Assembly (NCBI RefSeq): GCF_900156695.1
Contig: NZ_FTOM01000001.1
Span: 682,001-746,000, forward strand
Source of the DNA: Phaeovulum vinaykumarii
Lineage (GTDB): Bacteria > Pseudomonadota > Alphaproteobacteria > Rhodobacterales > Rhodobacteraceae
Length of the DNA stretch: 64,000 nucleotides
Direction: 5' to 3'
A program made the translations under genes and the position numbers. Below are positions 1-7,869 of this stretch, in pieces. The notes beneath the pieces were generated by a model. It was not told the origin of the DNA, ran no database searches, and saw only the letters and a program-made list of their open reading frames with translations. Numbering within the stretch: the first letter of the stretch is position 1; each line of letters opens with the position of its first letter.

Positions 1-17
1 CTTTTTGCTCCTGACCC

Positions 18-185
18 TTACCGATCATTGATATTTACGTCTCTTCCCGCTTGAATACCAAAGGATCTGCCAATTATTCTTTGCTTCTGATTTCTACTTT
101 TGTTAATCCTCTTCACCGCAAGGAAAGCCAAAGCAACAGAAATTAGAACCCCAACTGCCCAAAGGACAACTTCTTCAACGTCCAC
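18..185 (-). CDS. Small single-pass membrane protein with an IQAGRDVNI tail
   Basis: I translated this 55-aa gene by hand; it is too short for usual gene calling. It starts at GTG (185) and stops at TAA (18-20). Residues 5-24 form one hydrophobic segment, then comes a basic stretch (KRINKSRNQKQR), then the tail FGIQAGRDVNINDR. Similar 'IQAGxDVNI' endings occur in many short proteins of unknown function in mobile DNA (recalled, not searched). Codon use is AT-rich (GTT, CTT, ATT, AGA, AAA), unlike the GC-rich genes around it, which points to recent acquisition. A G-rich stretch precedes the GTG. The reading frame stays open upstream to 248 but holds no ATG. Function unknown. Confidence 0.5.
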   Translation of the reverse strand: MDVEEVVLWAVGVLISVALAFLAVKRINKSRNQKQRIIGRSFGIQAGRDVNINDR

Positions 186-427
186 CTTGCCATCCCCCCC
201 ATTGCGAGTTGATAATACTTTTAAAGATGTTTTATCTTGGCGGCCATTTCAAGGCTCATTGTGATTTCCAACGTCATCCGGGGCACCTCCCGACTTCCAC
301 CCCATCCCCGGACCGGCGGGGGGAGGTCCGCACAGGATGGGCGCTAAATAACTTTTTCTCGACTCTTCAAGTCCTTGGCGGAATGTGCTATGTGATAACG
401 TGTGTTTTTCTTGACGAGTTTTCGAGT

Positions 428-712
428 ATGCCTTTCGTGTCCCTGCCCGAGCTGAAAGCCCAGCTCAACCTTGACCACGATCTTGACGACGCGATTCTGT
501 CGCATCAGATCGACGCCGCCGAAGCCTATGCCGCCAGCTTCATCGGCGCAGCCCTTCCCGATCCTCTCCCGGCCACGATCCGACAAGCCGTGCTCATGCT
601 GGCCGCGTTCTGGTATGAGACCCGCGAGGCGGCGCAGAGCGGCACGTCGCCCGCCTCGGTGCCCTTCGGGGTGCATGACCTCTTGCAGGCGCATCGGGCG
701 TGGGTGGTCTGA
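428..712 (+). CDS. Phage head-tail connector protein (HK97 gp6-like)
   Basis: This 94-aa protein begins MPFVSLPELKAQLNLDHDLDD and continues as helices with acidic residues, the usual pattern of the phage gp6-like / DNA-packaging connector family (about 90-110 aa). Family members form a ring under the portal that joins head and tail. I chose ATG 428 because family members begin close to the (V/F)SLxELK motif; the frame is open back to 209 without a convincing start. The ribosome binding site is weak. It is followed 1 nt later by a gp10-like gene. No portal or capsid gene lies upstream within the window. Confidence 0.8.
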   Translation: MPFVSLPELKAQLNLDHDLDDAILSHQIDAAEAYAASFIGAALPDPLPATIRQAVLMLAAFWYETREAAQSGTSPASVPFGVHDLLQAHRAWVV

Positions 713-713
713 C

Positions 714-1193
714 ATGGCGGGTCGTGATCTGAATGCGCAAGCCGCCCGGCTTGCCAAACGTCTTGAGTCGATCCCCGATGCGGTGCTCGAAGCGGTGCGC
801 CCGGCCGTGGTGCAATCCGCCGAAGACCTCGCCAATACCGCGCGCAGCCTCGCACCCGAAGCCGAGGGCGATCTGAAAGCCTCTATCGTGGTGACGCCGC
901 CAGGTGCCCAGAGCCCGGCCTATGCCGAAGGCGGTGGCCGTCGCATCGCAGGCGAGAACCAGGCGCTTGTCACGGTGGGCAATCCCGAACAACGCCACGG
1001 CCATCTTGTCGAGTTCGGCACGAAACCGCATGTCAACGGCGGCCAGTTCGCAGGCACCGAGCACCCCGGCACCACGGCGCAGCCCTTCCTTCTGCCCGCG
1101 GCACGTCTGACGGATGCGCGCGCCCGGCGCCGGATCGGGCGGGCAATCGGGCGAGCCGTGCGCCAGATCGCACAAGGGGGCGGCCATGATTGA
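714..1193 (+). CDS. HK97 gp10-like phage protein
   Basis: This 159-aa protein carries the hallmarks of the HK97 gp10 family of tail-completion or neck proteins. It has an N-terminal helix with LAKRLESIPDAVLEAVRPAV, a central 'ARSLAPEAEGDLKASI' segment, and HLVEFGTKPHVN followed by HPGTTAQPFLLPA near residues 100-135, typical of the family. It probably sits at the head-tail interface or terminates the tail tube. It starts 1 nt after the connector stop and overlaps the next gene by 8 nt, so it belongs to one translationally packed virion operon. Confidence 0.8.
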   Translation: MAGRDLNAQAARLAKRLESIPDAVLEAVRPAVVQSAEDLANTARSLAPEAEGDLKASIVVTPPGAQSPAYAEGGGRRIAGENQALVTVGNPEQRHGHLVEFGTKPHVNGGQFAGTEHPGTTAQPFLLPAARLTDARARRRIGRAIGRAVRQIAQGGGHD

Positions 1194-1608
1194 CCCCGCA
1201 CTTGCGTTTCAAACCGCCGTGCGCGGCACGCTGATCGGCGCGCCCGCGGTGGTGGCACACGTCCTTCCTGACAACATCCGCGCGGGTATGGTGCGCCCGG
1301 ATCGCCTGCCCTGCGTGGTGCTGGGCGATGCCCGCACCGATTTCCTGGGATGCGCGGCCGGTTCGCAGCGTCTCGCGCGGGTGTTTCTCACCCTGCATGT
1401 CTGGGCGCAGGAAGATGGCGCCGACACCGCCCGCGAGATCGGCGCCGCGATCCAGGATGCCCTTGCGTTCGGGCCGAAGGACACCGCCGAGATTGCCGTG
1501 GATGACTGGCAACAGCCGCGCCTCGTGTGGCTGCGCGACCCGCAACCCGAGCTCACGCTGACACATGGTGCGATGGCGCTTGAAGCCGTGGTCCGGTGGA
1601 GGGTGTGA
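1186..1608 (+). CDS. DUF3168 tail completion protein
   Basis: This 140-aa protein begins MIDPALAFQTAVRGTL, the usual opening of DUF3168 proteins, and has VLPDNIRAGMVRPDRLPCVVLGDA and HVWAQEDGADTAREIGAAIQDAL, also typical. The family acts as a tail terminator or completion factor in HK97-like siphophages. Its start overlaps the gp10-like stop by 8 nt, and the next gene begins 2 nt after its stop, so coupling is likely. Confidence 0.8.
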   Translation: MIDPALAFQTAVRGTLIGAPAVVAHVLPDNIRAGMVRPDRLPCVVLGDARTDFLGCAAGSQRLARVFLTLHVWAQEDGADTAREIGAAIQDALAFGPKDTAEIAVDDWQQPRLVWLRDPQPELTLTHGAMALEAVVRWRV

Positions 1609-1610
1609 CG

Positions 1611-1922
1611 ATGCAGGCCGGAAAGCTTCAACGCCGGATCACCCTGCAACGGCTGAGCGAGACCGTCGCGCCTTCCGGCGCGGTGACACGCACCTGGGCC
1701 ACCTATGCCGAGGGTCGAGCCGAACTGCGGCAGGCGGGCATATCCGAGTTCCTGACCGCCACGACCGAGGCCAGCGCGCAAAACGCGGTGTTCCTGATCC
1801 GCTGGGTGCCGGGTGTCTCGCTGGCAGACCGCATCCTGCATGACGGCCAGGCGTGGAACATCGTCGCCCTTGCCGAGATCGGGCGCAGACGCGGCCTTGA
1901 ACTGCGGGCGGTGGCGGCATGA
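1611..1922 (+). CDS. Phage head closure protein (SPP1 gp16 family)
   Basis: This 103-aa protein begins MQAGKLQRRITLQRLSETV and contains a WATYAEGRAELRQAG segment and a C-terminal WNIVALAEIGRRRGLELRAVA. This is the normal layout of head-tail adaptor / head closure proteins, which seal the portal channel after DNA packaging. I prefer ATG 1611 over ATG 1596 because family members start at M-x-A-G-x-L. The stop overlaps the next start by 4 nt (ATGA). In most HK97-like phages this gene lies directly after the connector; here it comes after the gp10-like and DUF3168 genes. Confidence 0.8.
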   Translation: MQAGKLQRRITLQRLSETVAPSGAVTRTWATYAEGRAELRQAGISEFLTATTEASAQNAVFLIRWVPGVSLADRILHDGQAWNIVALAEIGRRRGLELRAVAA

Positions 1923-2560
1923 AACCCGTGGCGATTTTCCTCTATGAGCTCTCGGGCAAATCCGCAGACACCTTCGCGGCTGCGGGTTGGGACTGCTTCT
2001 GCATCGACATTCAGCATCCCGGAAACCGCACCGAAGGCAATATCCACTTCGTTCGGGCCGACGCCCGGCGCTGGAAGCCGACCCGCGACATGGTGGAACG
2101 CTGCCGGTTCTTCTCGGCCTTCCCGCCCTGCGATGATCTGGCGACCTCGGGGGCGCGTTGGTTCAAGGGCAAGGGGCTGCACGCGCTCGCCGATGCAATC
2201 GAGCTCTTCGCCATCGCCGCGGAATGGGCCGAGTTCTTCGAGGTGCCCTATCTGATCGAGAACCCGCGCAGCACGATCAGCACCTATTGGCGCAAGCCGG
2301 ATCATTGCTTCGACCCCTGCGACTATTCCCAGCTTGCGCCGTCCGAGCATTACACGAAGAAAACGTGTCTCTGGACGGGCGGCGGCTTCGTGATGCCACC
2401 GAAGGCACCTCTTCCCGGTCCTGCCCAGGAAAACGTGATCCGCGACATGCAAGGCAAGGGCCGGGCGCGTGCCAATGCGCGCAGCGTCACCCCCATCGGC
2501 TTCATGCGCGCGACCTTCGAGGCAAACTTCGGCCAGATGACCAAGGCGGTAGCAGCATGA
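1919..2560 (+). CDS. Phage cytosine methyltransferase-like protein
   Basis: This 213-aa protein resembles the C5-cytosine methyltransferase fold but is short. SAFPPCDDLATSGARWFKGK at about residues 62-81 holds the Pro-Cys pair expected of catalytic motif IV, and LIENPRSTI at about 112-120 resembles motif VI with ENP in place of ENV. I see no clear FxGxG AdoMet motif I at the N-terminus (MKPVAIFLYELSGKSADTFAA) and no target-recognition domain, so activity is uncertain. Related small proteins with PPC(D/T)xLAxSGARWF occur in phage genomes. It lies between head closure and the small terminase, with 4-nt ATGA overlaps on both sides, so it is transcribed with the virion genes. It may protect or modify phage DNA. 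Confidence 0.55.
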   Translation: MKPVAIFLYELSGKSADTFAAAGWDCFCIDIQHPGNRTEGNIHFVRADARRWKPTRDMVERCRFFSAFPPCDDLATSGARWFKGKGLHALADAIELFAIAAEWAEFFEVPYLIENPRSTISTYWRKPDHCFDPCDYSQLAPSEHYTKKTCLWTGGGFVMPPKAPLPGPAQENVIRDMQGKGRARANARSVTPIGFMRATFEANFGQMTKAVAA

Positions 2561-2952
2561 GCGCGACCAGTCTTCGCGGGCTCAAACCCGCCCTCAGGCC
2601 CGATGCCGAGGCGCTGACGAAGGCGCCGCCCGCGCCGTTCTGGCTTTCGACCCACGCGAAGGCCGAATGGAAACGGATCATGCCGCAACTGATCGCGCGC
2701 CGGATCATCACCCGCGCCGATCTTGCGGGCGTCGAAGCCTATTGCTCGGCGGCGGGTATCTGCCGCCAGCTCGAAGAGGAACGGCGCGCCGCCGGAGGCA
2801 TGATCGACAAGACCGCCTTCGGCATCTGGAACCGCGCAGCCCAGACCGCCCGGCAACTTGCCTCGGAATATGGCCTCACGCCCACCTCGCGCGCGCGCAT
2901 CGGCTCGGCAGAACCCGAGGATGCCGACGCCGACGATCCGCTTGCGGTGTGA
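2557..2952 (+). CDS. Phage terminase small subunit (P27 family)
   Basis: This 131-aa protein has the P27-type layout: a Pro-rich start (residues 1-30), FWLSTHAKAEWKRIMPQLIARRIITRADLAGVEAYC (about 27-62), then a helical segment and an acidic C-terminal tail (EPEDADADDPLAV). The small terminase recognises phage DNA and loads the large subunit. It ends 1 nt before the large terminase start. Confidence 0.8.
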   Translation: MSATSLRGLKPALRPDAEALTKAPPAPFWLSTHAKAEWKRIMPQLIARRIITRADLAGVEAYCSAAGICRQLEEERRAAGGMIDKTAFGIWNRAAQTARQLASEYGLTPTSRARIGSAEPEDADADDPLAV

Positions 2953-2953
2953 C

Positions 2954-4435
2954 ATGGCGGGCAGCACCTATCCGGCCTGGGTTCTTGATGGCTCTCCCAT
3001 CGAAGACCCGCTTGGGCATGGCGCCCGCGCGGTGAAGATGGTCTTCCTGATGATCCCGCGCGGCAACCGGAAGACCTCGCTCGCTGCGGCGCTCGCGCTG
3101 TTGCACCTGCTCGGGCCGGAACGGGTGCCCGCCGGGCAGATCATCTTTGCCGCCTCGGATCGGGAACAGGCGGGCATCGGCTTTCGTGAGGCCGCCGAGA
3201 TCGTGCGGTGCGACAAGCGTCTGGAAGCCGTGACGCGCCTCTATGACGCCCACAACGCGCCCAAGGCGATCAAGAGCACCCGAGATGGCTCGGTGCTCAA
3301 GGCGGTGTCCTCGGATGGCCGCGCGCAGCACGGCACCACGCCGACCTTCGTTCTTGCCGACGAAATCCACGTCTGGCAGGGGCGCGAGCTCTGGGAGGCG
3401 CTGCAATCGGGCATGGCGAAACGCGCGGGCGGGCTGACGGTGATCGCCACCACCGCGGGCCGAGGCAACGAGGGCTTGGCTGCCGAGCTTTATGCCTATG
3501 CGCGCGGCGTGGCGCTCGGGCAGATCGTGAACCCGGAGTTCCTGCCGATCCTCTTCGAGCCCGAGCCGGGAGACGATTGGGAAGACGAAACGCTGTGGCA
3601 TCGGGTGAACCCCGGTCTCGCACATGGCTTCCCAGACCTTGAAGGGCTGCGTTCACTGGCACGGAAGGCCAAGGACAGTCCCGGCGAACGCTACAGTTTC
3701 GAGCAATTCAACCTGAACCGATGGCTCGGCAACTCGCGCGACCCGCTCTTTGATTTCGACACCTACGATGCCCGCGTGTTCGAGGATGACGAGGCAGACC
3801 TTGAGCAATTGCCCTGCTGGCTGGGCGTGGACCTCTCGCGCTCGGGCGATCTGACGGCGGTGGTCGCGGCCTTCCGTCACCCTGACGGGCAAGTGACCCT
3901 GCGCCCGAGCTTCTTCGTGCCGGGTGAAGACCTGAAAGCCCGCGCCGACCGTGACGGGGTGCCCTATGAGCGTTGGCGCGATGCCGGGTTGATCCGCGCG
4001 TGCCCCGGTCCGATCATCGACGAAGGCATGGTTGAAGACGAGATCCGCGACCTCTGCGCCCGTTACGATGTGCAGGAAATCGCCTTCGACCCGCACCTGG
4101 CCACCCGCATGATGCAGCGCCTCTATGATGACGGACTGCCGGTGGTGGAGGTCAGGCAAGCTCCGCTGACGATGGGTGCGGCCGGTGCCGACCTTGAGCG
4201 CATCGTGAACGGCAGGCTCGTGCGGCATGACGGCCATCCGATCTTGCGCCAGCACTTTGCCTCGGTGGTCGCCGTGCGCACCGAAACCGGGCTTGTGAAG
4301 ATGCACAAGGCCCACAAGCGCGACCGGATTGACGGGGCGATTGCAAGCGCGATGGCGGTCTATCGCCTGCGCCTCGGGCAGAGCAATTCGAGCGCCTATA
4401 ACGCGCCCGAAGCGGGCGGACTCTTTGTGTTCTGA
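2954..4435 (+). CDS. Phage terminase large subunit
   Basis: At 493 aa this is a full-length packaging motor. The N-terminal ATPase has a Walker A-like PRGNRKTS at about residues 35-42 and a Walker B LADE at about 134-137. The C-terminal nuclease has CWLGVDLSRSGDL near 288, IAFDPHLAT near 377 and KRDRIDGAIASAMAVYR near 455, matching the three acidic positions of the RNase H-like fold. It pumps DNA into the prohead and cuts it. In HK97-like phages the portal follows; here the tape measure gene starts 14 nt after the stop. No break or frameshift is visible. Confidence 0.9.
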   Translation: MAGSTYPAWVLDGSPIEDPLGHGARAVKMVFLMIPRGNRKTSLAAALALLHLLGPERVPAGQIIFAASDREQAGIGFREAAEIVRCDKRLEAVTRLYDAHNAPKAIKSTRDGSVLKAVSSDGRAQHGTTPTFVLADEIHVWQGRELWEALQSGMAKRAGGLTVIATTAGRGNEGLAAELYAYARGVALGQIVNPEFLPILFEPEPGDDWEDETLWHRVNPGLAHGFPDLEGLRSLARKAKDSPGERYSFEQFNLNRWLGNSRDPLFDFDTYDARVFEDDEADLEQLPCWLGVDLSRSGDLTAVVAAFRHPDGQVTLRPSFFVPGEDLKARADRDGVPYERWRDAGLIRACPGPIIDEGMVEDEIRDLCARYDVQEIAFDPHLATRMMQRLYDDGLPVVEVRQAPLTMGAAGADLERIVNGRLVRHDGHPILRQHFASVVAVRTETGLVKMHKAHKRDRIDGAIASAMAVYRLRLGQSNSSAYNAPEAGGLFVF

Positions 4436-4449
4436 ATGAGTGATGAGTG

Positions 4450-6804
4450 ATGAATGACGTTACCCTTCCCGGCCTGATCGTTCCCGTCGAGGCGCGGATC
4501 GACAAGCTTGAAAAGGCCCTCAAGCGGGCCAGCGGGGCCCAGGCCCGCACCGCACGCGACATGGAAACCCGTGCCCGGCAATCGGTGGACCGCATGGCAA
4601 GGAGCTATGACGGGCTCGGCGCGCGTATGGCGGGCGCCTTCAAGAGCGTGCCGATCCCCGGCCTCGGTGTGGGCATGGCCGGACTGGCCGGCGCGGGCTT
4701 CGGCGCGGGGTTCGGGCTGGCCGCCGGGCAGGTGCGCGCAACCGTGCGCAGCATTGCCGAGATCGGCAACGAAGCCCGGCGCGCCGGTGTGGCTGTCGAA
4801 GACTTCCAGCGCTGGCAATATGTGGCCGAACAGAACCGGGTGAGCCTTGAGGCGCTGACCGATGGCTTCAAGGAGCTTTCGCTTCGCGCCGATGAATTCG
4901 TGATCACCGGCAAGGGGGCGGGCGCCGAAGCCTTCCAGCGCCTCGGGTTCAGCGCGGACGTGCTTGCCGCGCACCTGAAAGACCCCAGCGCGCTCATGCT
5001 CGAGATCGTCAAGCGTCTCGAACGCCTCGACACGGCCGCGCAGATCCGGGTGGCCGATGAGATCTTCGGCGGCACGGGCGGCGAACGTTTCGTGGAGATG
5101 CTGGCGCGGGGCGAGGCCGGTATCTCGGCGATGATGGGACGTGCCTCGGTGCTCACCGAGGAACAGATCGAGCGGGCCGACGACCTCGACCGACGCTATA
5201 GCGCGCTCACGGCAAGCCTTCACCGCGGCTGGCAACATGCGGCACTCGGCGCCGCCGACTTCGTGGCTCAGGTGCTCAATATCCAGACCGAGACCGGCAA
5301 GCTTGCCGCCTCTGACCTCTTCCGCAACCGGATGCAGGCACCCCAGATCCTCGGACCGGAGGTGGATGACGCACTCAAGGACAACGGGCAGGCGGTGGCC
5401 GACAATGCACAGGCAATCGCCGATCTTCTGACGCTTTATGAGCGGTTCGGGGCGCAGGCGGATGCGCTTGCCCCGATCCTGAGCCGTTTCGGGGGCGAAT
5501 TGACCCGGATGGGCGAGACCGAGGCCGGGCACAGCTTGCAGGATGCGGCCCTGTCCATGCAAACGCTGACCGGCAAGCTGGATGCGGGAGAGATCAGCGC
5601 GCAGGACTTCGAACGCCAGATGGGTCAGCTCATCGAAAAGGCTCAGGCGGCATTCGGCGCGCTGGGAGACCTTGACGATGTGCGCTTTGCCAGGGTCATC
5701 GAGCGCCTGGGCGATCTATGGAGCGCGCTTGAGGCGCTGCGTTCGAAGGCGGCACAGGCGCGTGCGACCTTGCCGGGCGGGGTGGCATCACGCGAAGACA
5801 CGCGCGGGGCGGCCATCGCCGAGGCCCGTTCGGGCAGTTATGCCAACAGCAGCCCCTATGCGCCGATGACCTCGCCGCCGCCGAAACCGGCGCCGCCGCT
5901 CGTGGATGAGACCGGACACGCGACCCGGCGCGGTGGCGGCGGGACAAGCACGGACGTCTTCGCACGCGCCGTTGCCGATCTTGCGCGCGAGAAGGCCGCC
6001 CTTGATGCCGAGGCGGCCGCGCTCGTCGCTGCCGCCGCTGCCGGGCGCGATTATACCGACGCGGTGGATTTCGCCCGCACGCGGGCCGAGCTTCTGACCG
6101 CGGCCGAGCGCGAAGGCAAGACGATCACCCCGGAACTGAGCGCCCAGGTTGACCAACTTGCGCAAAGCTATGTGGAGGCGGGCAATCGCGCGGAGGCGGC
6201 CGCGAACAAGCTCAAGCGGATCGACGCAGCAGGCCAGCGCGGCGCCGAAACCCTGACGGACCTCTTCACCGGCGTTCTCGAAGGCAGCATGAGCGCCGAG
6301 GAAGCGCTTGAACAGCTCGTCTTGAAACTCGCCGAGGTGCAGTTCCAGCAGGCGCTGACGGGGCTCTTTTCCGGCCCGCTGGGCGGCTTCGGCGCCGGGC
6401 TGGGCGGATTGCTCGGGTTCGCGGCGGGCGGCTACACCGGCGACGGCGGCAAGTTCGAACCGGCGGGCATCGTCCACCGGGGCGAATTCGTCATGTCGAA
6501 GGCCGCGACGGCCCGTCTGGGCGCGGGCAACCTCGAAGCGCTGCACCAGGCCGCCCTTCGGGGTTACAGCGGAGGCGGGCTTGTCGGGGCGCGCGCACCG
6601 GGCGCGACCCGCGAACGAGGGTCGGCGTCGGCTGCGCCGGGGATCACGATCAACGCGCCCGTGACCGTGAACGCGACCGGCGGCACCCCCGAAGCCAACG
6701 CGGATCTTGCCCGGCAAGTGGCCGATCAGACCGAACGGGCGATGCGCGCCATTGTGACCGAAGAACTTCTTCGGCAGATGCGACCCGGCGGGGTGATGCG
6801 CTGA
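4450..6804 (+). CDS. Phage tail tape measure protein
   Basis: The 784-aa protein has an N-terminal coiled coil (VEARIDKLEKALKRASGAQ), a Gly/Ala-rich hydrophobic patch at about residues 70-95, long helices, and a lambda-type C-terminus with FAAGGYTGDGG...EPAGIVHRGEFVMSK at about 658-685. Family members set tail length and are usually preceded by tube and chaperone genes; neither is present. The start could be GTG 4447 or ATG 4450. The last part of the gene (from 6787) and its downstream flank are repeated about 1 kb further on. At 784 aa it would correspond to a fairly long siphophage tail if functional (inference). Confidence 0.85.
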   Translation: MNDVTLPGLIVPVEARIDKLEKALKRASGAQARTARDMETRARQSVDRMARSYDGLGARMAGAFKSVPIPGLGVGMAGLAGAGFGAGFGLAAGQVRATVRSIAEIGNEARRAGVAVEDFQRWQYVAEQNRVSLEALTDGFKELSLRADEFVITGKGAGAEAFQRLGFSADVLAAHLKDPSALMLEIVKRLERLDTAAQIRVADEIFGGTGGERFVEMLARGEAGISAMMGRASVLTEEQIERADDLDRRYSALTASLHRGWQHAALGAADFVAQVLNIQTETGKLAASDLFRNRMQAPQILGPEVDDALKDNGQAVADNAQAIADLLTLYERFGAQADALAPILSRFGGELTRMGETEAGHSLQDAALSMQTLTGKLDAGEISAQDFERQMGQLIEKAQAAFGALGDLDDVRFARVIERLGDLWSALEALRSKAAQARATLPGGVASREDTRGAAIAEARSGSYANSSPYAPMTSPPPKPAPPLVDETGHATRRGGGGTSTDVFARAVADLAREKAALDAEAAALVAAAAAGRDYTDAVDFARTRAELLTAAEREGKTITPELSAQVDQLAQSYVEAGNRAEAAANKLKRIDAAGQRGAETLTDLFTGVLEGSMSAEEALEQLVLKLAEVQFQQALTGLFSGPLGGFGAGLGGLLGFAAGGYTGDGGKFEPAGIVHRGEFVMSKAATARLGAGNLEALHQAALRGYSGGGLVGARAPGATRERGSASAAPGITINAPVTVNATGGTPEANADLARQVADQTERAMRAIVTEELLRQMRPGGVMR

Positions 6805-6865
6805 GACTCGTCAGGAGCGCCGTGGACGGCCTCTTGTGCCGGAGGCGGGTTCCCTACCGCAGCGG
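6787..6865 (+). repeat. Direct repeat, left copy, spanning the tape measure stop codon
   Basis: About 79 bp that include the last codons of the tape measure gene recur at 7790-7869 with only a few substitutions and one inserted base. Both copies contain GGCGGGGTGATGCGCTGAGA. The two copies flank the 199-aa gene. Confidence 0.85.
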
Positions 6866-7004
6866 AGCGCGCGTTTCTGGGTGATGTTCTTCCTGCTGGT
6901 GCGCGCCGAACGATCCCGCTTTGCTGCCGTTCCCCGGATGTGTATCGGTCATGCCGATCCACAAGGCAGGTGCATGGAATTCTACGGTCCGGGTCTCGCC
7001 TGCC

Positions 7005-7016
7005 GTAGAATTCTAC
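7005..7016. promoter_or_regulatory. GTAGAATTCTAC palindrome upstream of the 199-aa gene
   Basis: A perfect 12-bp palindrome lies 26 nt before the ATG at 7043. A related half-matching copy (GGAATTCTACGG) lies at 6976-6987. A further full copy lies downstream of the same gene. The position suits an operator, but no binding protein is known. Confidence 0.45.
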
Positions 7017-7042
7017 AGTGACAATCAGACAAGAACACCACC

Positions 7043-7642
7043 ATGAAGCAGAAGCGAGACAACAGGTATTTCCTCGAGCGCCTGCGCCTCGAGCATCCGC
7101 ATATCCATGCCGATTACCAGGCCGGGAAGTTCAGGAATGCCACGGAGGCATTTCGGGCCGCGGGGCTGGTCAAGACCCGGTCGGCACTCGAAAGGCTCGA
7201 GAAGGCGTGGAACGAGGCCTCCGCAGCAGAGCGCGACGCGTTCAAGATGCGCATCGGCTGCACGGCCTCCACGGGCGCGCCTGGCGCCATTCTCGCCTCA
7301 GGTGGCGGGGGTGTAGCCGGGGCTCCAACAACGCCGCCAGTGACTCGCTCCGTGAGTCTCGTGACGCATCCTGTGCCGGGGCGACACCCCAGCACCTCCA
7401 GCGCGCACGTCTCGATGCCGAACCAGCCGAAACCGGGTCGGGGTCAACTCACCGATGACGAGCGCACCGCGGTGCGAGAGATCATGGACCGGCGCGGGAT
7501 GCGGGTCGGAGATGTCATGCGCGAACTGGGTCGCAAGCCGCTTGATGCGTCGCTGGGCATGGCCTTGCATCGAGGAACAACGCTCACAGCGGATCTTCTC
7601 GATCTGCTGCGTTCCTGGATCGAAACGCACCGGAAGTCATGA
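7043..7642 (+). CDS. Hypothetical protein bracketed by palindromes
   Basis: The 199-aa product has a charged, helical N-terminal part (residues 1-75, MKQKRDNRYFLERLRLEHP...), a Gly/Pro/Ser/Thr-rich linker (about 78-132), and a helical C-terminal part (about 133-197, LTDDERTAVREIMDRRGMRVGDVMREL) that could be a small DNA-binding domain. I do not recognise a named family, although the N-terminal part resembles short prophage proteins of related bacteria (recollection only). The gene lies between two GTAGAATTCTAC palindromes and between two copies of the tape measure 3' end, so it looks like an inserted or duplicated cassette. There is no strong ribosome binding site. Confidence 0.6.
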   Translation: MKQKRDNRYFLERLRLEHPHIHADYQAGKFRNATEAFRAAGLVKTRSALERLEKAWNEASAAERDAFKMRIGCTASTGAPGAILASGGGGVAGAPTTPPVTRSVSLVTHPVPGRHPSTSSAHVSMPNQPKPGRGQLTDDERTAVREIMDRRGMRVGDVMRELGRKPLDASLGMALHRGTTLTADLLDLLRSWIETHRKS

Positions 7643-7678
7643 CCGCCATGCGATGCCGCGCGCGGTTCCACCTGGCGG

Positions 7679-7692
7679 CGTAGAATTCTACG
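7679..7692. promoter_or_regulatory. CGTAGAATTCTACG palindrome downstream of the 199-aa gene
   Basis: A perfect 14-bp palindrome that includes the 12-bp core found at 7005-7016. It begins 36 nt after the stop codon at 7642. Confidence 0.45.
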
Positions 7693-7789
7693 GCCACTGA
7701 CATGTCGGTGGATCGCCGGAAGGTTCTGACCTGAGGTTCGGCACCTCGTCACATCTTGCGACCGGGTTCGTCTGGTGGCCGATCAGATC

Positions 7790-7869
7790 GGCGGGGTGAT
7801 GCGCTGAGACTCGTCAGGAGGGCCGTGGGCGGCCTCTTGTGTCGGAGGCGGGCCTCCCTACCGCGGCGG
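7790..7869 (+). repeat. Direct repeat, right copy of the tape measure 3' end
   Basis: Matches 6787-6865 with about 90 percent identity by eye. The 13 bases just before it, GTGGCCGATCAGA (about 7775-7787), match the tape measure gene at about 6719-6731, so this copy looks like the gene end with roughly 54 bp removed. Confidence 0.85.

Noticed and set aside
300-335. CGGACC/GGTCCG hairpin upstream of the connector gene
   Set aside because: A 6-bp stem with a 10-nt loop and no T-run in GC-rich DNA; chance is likely.
428-6804. Gene transfer agent cluster
   Set aside because: Rhodobacterales carry RcGTA-like clusters with head and tail genes, but here the order is different, capsid, portal and most tail genes are absent, and an integrase with a tRNA target is present. 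A GTA would not need these.
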